In this document: positions 6,596-9,390 of the stretch, in pieces | Layout: each line of letters starts with the position of its first letter | Numbering within the stretch: the first letter of the stretch is position 1 | Source of the DNA: Anaerolineae bacterium | GTDB taxonomy: Bacteria > Chloroflexota > Anaerolineae > Promineifilales > Promineifilaceae | Direction: 5' to 3' | Length of the DNA: 9,390 bases | Assembly: GCA_014879345.1 (NCBI GenBank) | Contig: JACSSI010000145.1 | Location: forward strand, 1 to 9,390 | Made by a program: the position numbers and the translations under genes | Notes under the pieces: model-generated | The model's input: only the letters and a program-made list of their open reading frames with translations | The model's database searches: none | What the model was told of the DNA's origin: nothing

Positions 6596-9160
6596 ACAGT
6601 TGAAATCGGTGACGAAGATTTTTTTCTCGGCGGTTTGCCCGTCACCAGCTACGACTTTACCGGTGCCGATGACTGGATCCCCTGCTAGATTATTGATCTC
6701 GAAGCCAAAGCCTTCAGTTAAGGAGCCGGTTAACTTTTTACCGTTCCAATAGTAGGTATAACGGCCGTTTCCACCCTGACCTTGCATATAAATTGTGCGA
6801 TAGGCGGCGTCATTTTCGCAGCGACTGCCTGGCAAGGGATACAAATCCAGGCTGAGGGCGGGACAGTTGCCGTTTGGGCAGGTGTTGGTTGTAGTGTTAT
6901 TTGGGCTTGTCGGCACCTTTGGTAACGCCTCAAAATCACCTGTCCAAAGCACCCGTTCTCCAAAGATGTACCCTGCTACGGCATCATTATTGAGCACATA
7001 AAGCCAATTTCCGCTTTCCGATCGCCCCAAAACATTAACTTGATCCCCTATCTCCACAATGGCGAGTTCGGCCGCAGCCGGGTCTGGTGATGCAAAAATG
7101 CTGGAGTCGAGCAGGATCGTAGCAGCGGTATCTGTTTGTTCTGGTTTGGTTGTAGCTGTGGGTAATGGGGTGGGAACAGCCGTTGCTGTTTCCGTTGCCA
7201 TTATGATTTGTTCAACCACGGGGGTGGTGGCTGGCAGGGTTGCTGTTGGCACGGGTGTGGGCACGTCGTGTGTGCTGGTGGGAATTGGCATTGTGGTGGC
7301 GGTGTTTGGGGAGGAATCAGCGGCAAGGATGGTAGAACGGCCGTTAATTACGCCATCACCACTGCCAATAATCATAAACAGTCCAATAACCACAAACGTG
7401 CCAGCCCAGAGTAATTTTTGTCTAACTTGTTTTGTGCCAATGGGTAAAATTCGCCTGGACTGGACAGCGCGATTTTGTCTAGAAGCTGACTGAAGGGATG
7501 CTAATTCATGGGATGGTAATGGATTTTTGGCTAGTACGACTTGTTCTTTTTCATTGTCTGCCCATTTTCGTGGCAGATACCGATTATCACTCCCGTTGGT
7601 CATTGCCTTGGTGCGGTCTGTTATATATTCATACAGTTCAGAAAGGGTAACCAGGCCATCATTATTGACATCTGCCGCGCCGCTCTCCAGACCGTCGATA
7701 AAAAATTGAGAAAATCGGGATGGTTCTGGTTTGCCACTGACACCATTTCCCTGCCAAACGTAATGAATTGAATCGCTGGCGCTGAGAATCAGCCGGTCTT
7801 GTCCATGACGGCTAAAGGTGGCACTGGTATCAATTGCTTTGCCTACAACACCTGGTAAATAGTGGGTGGGACGCTTGTCAGAAAGGAGCACTTTGCTGAA
7901 AAAGCAGTCCATAATCAATATCTGTTTTCGAGCGCGACTGCCGTCCATTTCATCCGCTAAAAAGACACCAGAGATGCCGGTAGCGCGAATTAACTCATGA
8001 TCGGTTGTTTTTGTGGCAAAATGAATGTGTCCGTTTCCATCTAATGCAGCGTGGCCCGAAAAATAAATTAGTAGTGTGTCATCATGTCTTTTGTCGGCAA
8101 AGAAACGGGATATGATGCGGCGTATCTCGTCTCCAGATTGATTAATTACACAAGTTACTTCATCAAAATCACCTATGTTGGGATTTTTAAGAAGTTCGAC
8201 CAGCTTTTTTGTATTGGTTTGTGGTGCTGTAAGTTGGTCTAAAAATGGGTCTTCGAAGGTGTCTGTGTGAATAAGCAGGGCATATCGGCGGTTTTGAGGA
8301 ACGGCCGTTTCCTCACCTTCATCTTGCGCTGTTGACCCTTCCAATTTGCCCGCGACCTGAGCCAAATCATCTGCTAACCTTCTGGCTGTTTGAAACCGCT
8401 CTTCTGGATTTTTTGCCATTGCTTTGATGATGACATTTTGGCTGGCGACTGGCAGTTCAGGCTGCATATCGCGCACGCTGGGAATTGGTTCAAAAATGTG
8501 TTTAACTGCCAACCCGATTGGTGTATTTGTTTGATAGGGGTGCTGCCCAGAAAGCATCTCAAACAGGATAACGCCGAGGGAATAAATATCAGAACGGCCG
8601 TCTAAATTTGACTCTCCTTGAATTTGCTCCGGACTCATATAAGCGGGTGTGCCTACCGCGCCGCCAGTTTCCGTTAGTTTTGTATGTTCAAACGTAAATT
8701 TAGCTGTGCCAAAGTCAGAAATAAAAGGGTCATTACGTTGGTCAAAAAGAATATTACTGGGTTTCAGATCTCTGTGGAGAATGCCCTTTCCGTGCACTTC
8801 ATCTAGCGCAGGAGCAAGCCTGCTTATAATTCGGCTCACTTCATTGATGGGCATGGCTCCTTGTTTCAAGCGGTCAGTTAAAGAACCGCCAGCCATGAAG
8901 CGCATCACCAAATAAGGTTGTCCGTCCTGCTCACCAAAATCATGTACAGAGACAATAGCCGGGTGATCCAGGGATGCTACAATTTTTGCCTCTCGGTCAA
9001 AACGGCGGCGGAAATTACCGTGGTGCAGCAGTTCGCGGGGAAGCAGCTTGATAGCGACATCCCTGTCAAAATGGGGATCATGAGCTAAGTAAACGGTAGA
9101 CATGCCACCACGTCCCAGCTCTGCCTTAATACGGTAGCGTCCAATCTTATCTGGTAACAT
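6587..9160 (-). CDS. Transmembrane Ser/Thr kinase fused to a caspase-like domain, with SH3b-like ectodomain
   Basis: A predicted 857-residue single-pass receptor kinase. The kinase domain (~8-270) looks active: glycine loop GRGGMS (16-21), Lys38 in VAIK, HRDLKPSN with Asp131, DFG at 149-151, and SPE at 176-178. A caspase-like (C14) domain follows (~292-546), starting at RRYALLIH. Its YFSGHA holds the dyad His370, but the cysteine motif reads MDCFFSK (Asp418-Cys419-Phe420), so Phe occupies the usual nucleophile position of DxCxSG. An EF-hand-like loop DVNNDGLVTLSE lies at 497-508. A basic stretch then precedes one membrane helix (~583-601), a Thr/Pro-rich stalk (~611-680), an SH3b-like domain (~681-740) and a C-terminal module with Cys761, 766, 781 and 855, which could form disulfides. 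ATG 9160 is chosen because MLPDKIGRYRI is a typical kinase start; a GTG at 9190 would add ten residues. Neither has a Shine-Dalgarno. Signal and target are unknown. Confidence 0.9.
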   Translation of the reverse strand: MLPDKIGRYRIKAELGRGGMSTVYLAHDPHFDRDVAIKLLPRELLHHGNFRRRFDREAKIVASLDHPAIVSVHDFGEQDGQPYLVMRFMAGGSLTDRLKQGAMPINEVSRIISRLAPALDEVHGKGILHRDLKPSNILFDQRNDPFISDFGTAKFTFEHTKLTETGGAVGTPAYMSPEQIQGESNLDGRSDIYSLGVILFEMLSGQHPYQTNTPIGLAVKHIFEPIPSVRDMQPELPVASQNVIIKAMAKNPEERFQTARRLADDLAQVAGKLEGSTAQDEGEETAVPQNRRYALLIHTDTFEDPFLDQLTAPQTNTKKLVELLKNPNIGDFDEVTCVINQSGDEIRRIISRFFADKRHDDTLLIYFSGHAALDGNGHIHFATKTTDHELIRATGISGVFLADEMDGSRARKQILIMDCFFSKVLLSDKRPTHYLPGVVGKAIDTSATFSRHGQDRLILSASDSIHYVWQGNGVSGKPEPSRFSQFFIDGLESGAADVNNDGLVTLSELYEYITDRTKAMTNGSDNRYLPRKWADNEKEQVVLAKNPLPSHELASLQSASRQNRAVQSRRILPIGTKQVRQKLLWAGTFVVIGLFMIIGSGDGVINGRSTILAADSSPNTATTMPIPTSTHDVPTPVPTATLPATTPVVEQIIMATETATAVPTPLPTATTKPEQTDTAATILLDSSIFASPDPAAAELAIVEIGDQVNVLGRSESGNWLYVLNNDAVAGYIFGERVLWTGDFEALPKVPTSPNNTTTNTCPNGNCPALSLDLYPLPGSRCENDAAYRTIYMQGQGGNGRYTYYWNGKKLTGSLTEGFGFEINNLAGDPVIGTGKVVAGDGQTAEKKIFVTDFNCDD
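6760..6769. repeat. AACGGCCGTT palindrome, copy 5
   Basis: Exact copy in the C-terminal module of the kinase gene, in the third codon phase: Asn-Gly-Arg (AAC GGC CGT). Confidence 0.9.
7336..7345. repeat. AACGGCCGTT palindrome, copy 6
   Basis: Exact copy just after the membrane helix of the kinase, read as Asn-Gly-Arg. Confidence 0.9.
8300..8309. repeat. AACGGCCGTT palindrome, copy 7
   Basis: Exact copy in the linker between the kinase and caspase-like domains, read as Thr-Ala-Val. The flanks extend the symmetry to GGAAACGGCC-type arms (GGAACGGCCGTTTCC). Confidence 0.9.
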
Positions 9161-9167
9161 CAATTTG

Positions 9168-9195
9168 ATTATAAATTGAGAGAAAGGCACAACAA
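9168..9195 (-). promoter_or_regulatory. Candidate promoter giving a leaderless kinase mRNA
   Basis: On the minus strand, a perfect TATAAT (9173-9168) is preceded, with a 16-bp spacer, by TTGTTG (9195-9190). Only seven bases separate the -10 box from ATG 9160, so transcription would start at or next to the start codon. This fits the lack of any Shine-Dalgarno. The -35 match is poor (three of six), so the promoter is plausible but unproven. Confidence 0.45.
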
Positions 9196-9218
9196 GGCAT
9201 TATTCGCGTCTTATTCAC

Positions 9219-9264
9219 GGTGAAAAGATAGGACTTACGTCCTATTTGTTTGTGCATTTTCACC
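9219..9264. promoter_or_regulatory. Nested inverted repeat between divergent promoters
   Basis: An outer 8-bp pair, GGTGAAAA (9219-9226) and TTTTCACC (9257-9264), encloses an inner 7-bp pair, ATAGGAC (9228-9234) and GTCCTAT (9239-9245), with a 4-base loop. The left arms are one base apart and the right arms eleven. It could be an operator site or an RNA hairpin. It lies upstream of both candidate promoters of the region, which favours a DNA-level role if those are right. Confidence 0.5.
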
Positions 9265-9331
9265 TTCAATCCTTTCCTTTTTTCTCGCTTTATGTTACCT
9301 TGTGACAGACATTTATTCTGGGCGTGACCTC

Positions 9332-9340
9332 TGCTATAAT
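9332..9340 (+). promoter_or_regulatory. Extended -10 promoter reading out of the window
   Basis: TGCTATAAT combines a perfect -10 box (9335-9340) with the TGn extension. The base match 17 bp upstream (TTTATT) is a weak -35. Transcription would begin near 9347 and enter a gene beyond the right edge, divergent from the kinase. Confidence 0.6.
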
Positions 9341-9350
9341 GTGGAATAGA

Positions 9351-9360
9351 AACGGCCGTT
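9351..9360. repeat. AACGGCCGTT palindrome, copy 8
   Basis: Exact copy in non-coding DNA, 10 bases after the extended -10 box at the right edge. With flanks it reads GAAACGGCCGTTTTC, so the symmetry nearly extends two bases each way. Confidence 0.9.
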
Positions 9361-9377
9361 TTCAGAGCTTTGAAAAC
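9358..9377. repeat. Inverted GTTTTCA/TGAAAAC unit
   Basis: GTTTTCA (9358-9364) and TGAAAAC (9371-9377) form a 7-bp stem around a 6-base loop. The right half continues as TGAAAACTGTA, the same unit found in the 4924-5079 block. The left half overlaps an AACGGCCGTT palindrome. It would lie in the leader of the rightward transcript. Confidence 0.5.
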
Positions 9378-9390
9378 TGTAATCAAAAAA

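Noticed and set aside
7059..7493. 144-residue plus-strand frame rich in Val, Gly and Ala
   Set aside because: It is the antisense of the kinase's Thr/Pro-rich stalk. The hydrophobic look comes from complementary codons and not from a membrane protein.
9147..9386. 79-residue minus-strand frame upstream of the kinase
   Set aside because: It overlaps the kinase start in another frame, has no motif, and spans both promoters and the nested repeat.

Overview
The window reads as chromosomal DNA from a bacterium, most likely a Chloroflexota (Anaerolineae-like) lineage. That placement is an inference from gene style: a caspase-like domain fused to a Hanks-type kinase, a PknB-like receptor layout, a long-chain prenyl synthase and an orphan alpha-oxoamine synthase, at moderate GC. 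There are six full-length genes and no tRNA, rRNA, CRISPR array, insertion sequence or phage gene.

Layout. On the minus strand, 83-2338 holds a two-gene purine salvage unit: xpt (xanthine phosphoribosyltransferase) followed by guaA (GMP synthase). Together they would turn xanthine into XMP and then GMP. A divergent intergenic region (2339-2560) carries a near-consensus promoter driving a plus-strand polyprenyl diphosphate synthase (2561-3505), which ends in a strong intrinsic terminator. A PLP-dependent alpha-oxoamine synthase (3714-4925) follows with its own terminator. This terminator sits inside an unusual ~155-bp block bounded by inverted pairs of a GAAAACTG repeat (4924-5079). Next is a polytopic O-antigen ligase/polymerase-like membrane protein (5146-6585). 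Converging on it, with one base between the stop codons, is the standout gene (6587-9160, minus): a predicted single-pass receptor with a cytosolic Ser/Thr kinase, a caspase-like domain, one membrane helix, a Thr/Pro-rich stalk, an SH3b-like domain and a cysteine-bearing C-terminal module. The last ~230 bases form a divergent regulatory region with a nested inverted repeat between two candidate promoters; the rightward one reads out of the window.

Two things deserve attention. First, the caspase-like domain keeps its histidine, but the position normally held by the catalytic cysteine is phenylalanine, so it may be a pseudoprotease attached to an apparently intact kinase. Second, the 10-bp palindrome AACGGCCGTT occurs eight times exactly, where about 0.01 would be expected by chance. 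It lies in all three codon phases and in intergenic DNA, so it looks like a highly iterated DNA-level palindrome comparable in kind to cyanobacterial HIP1.
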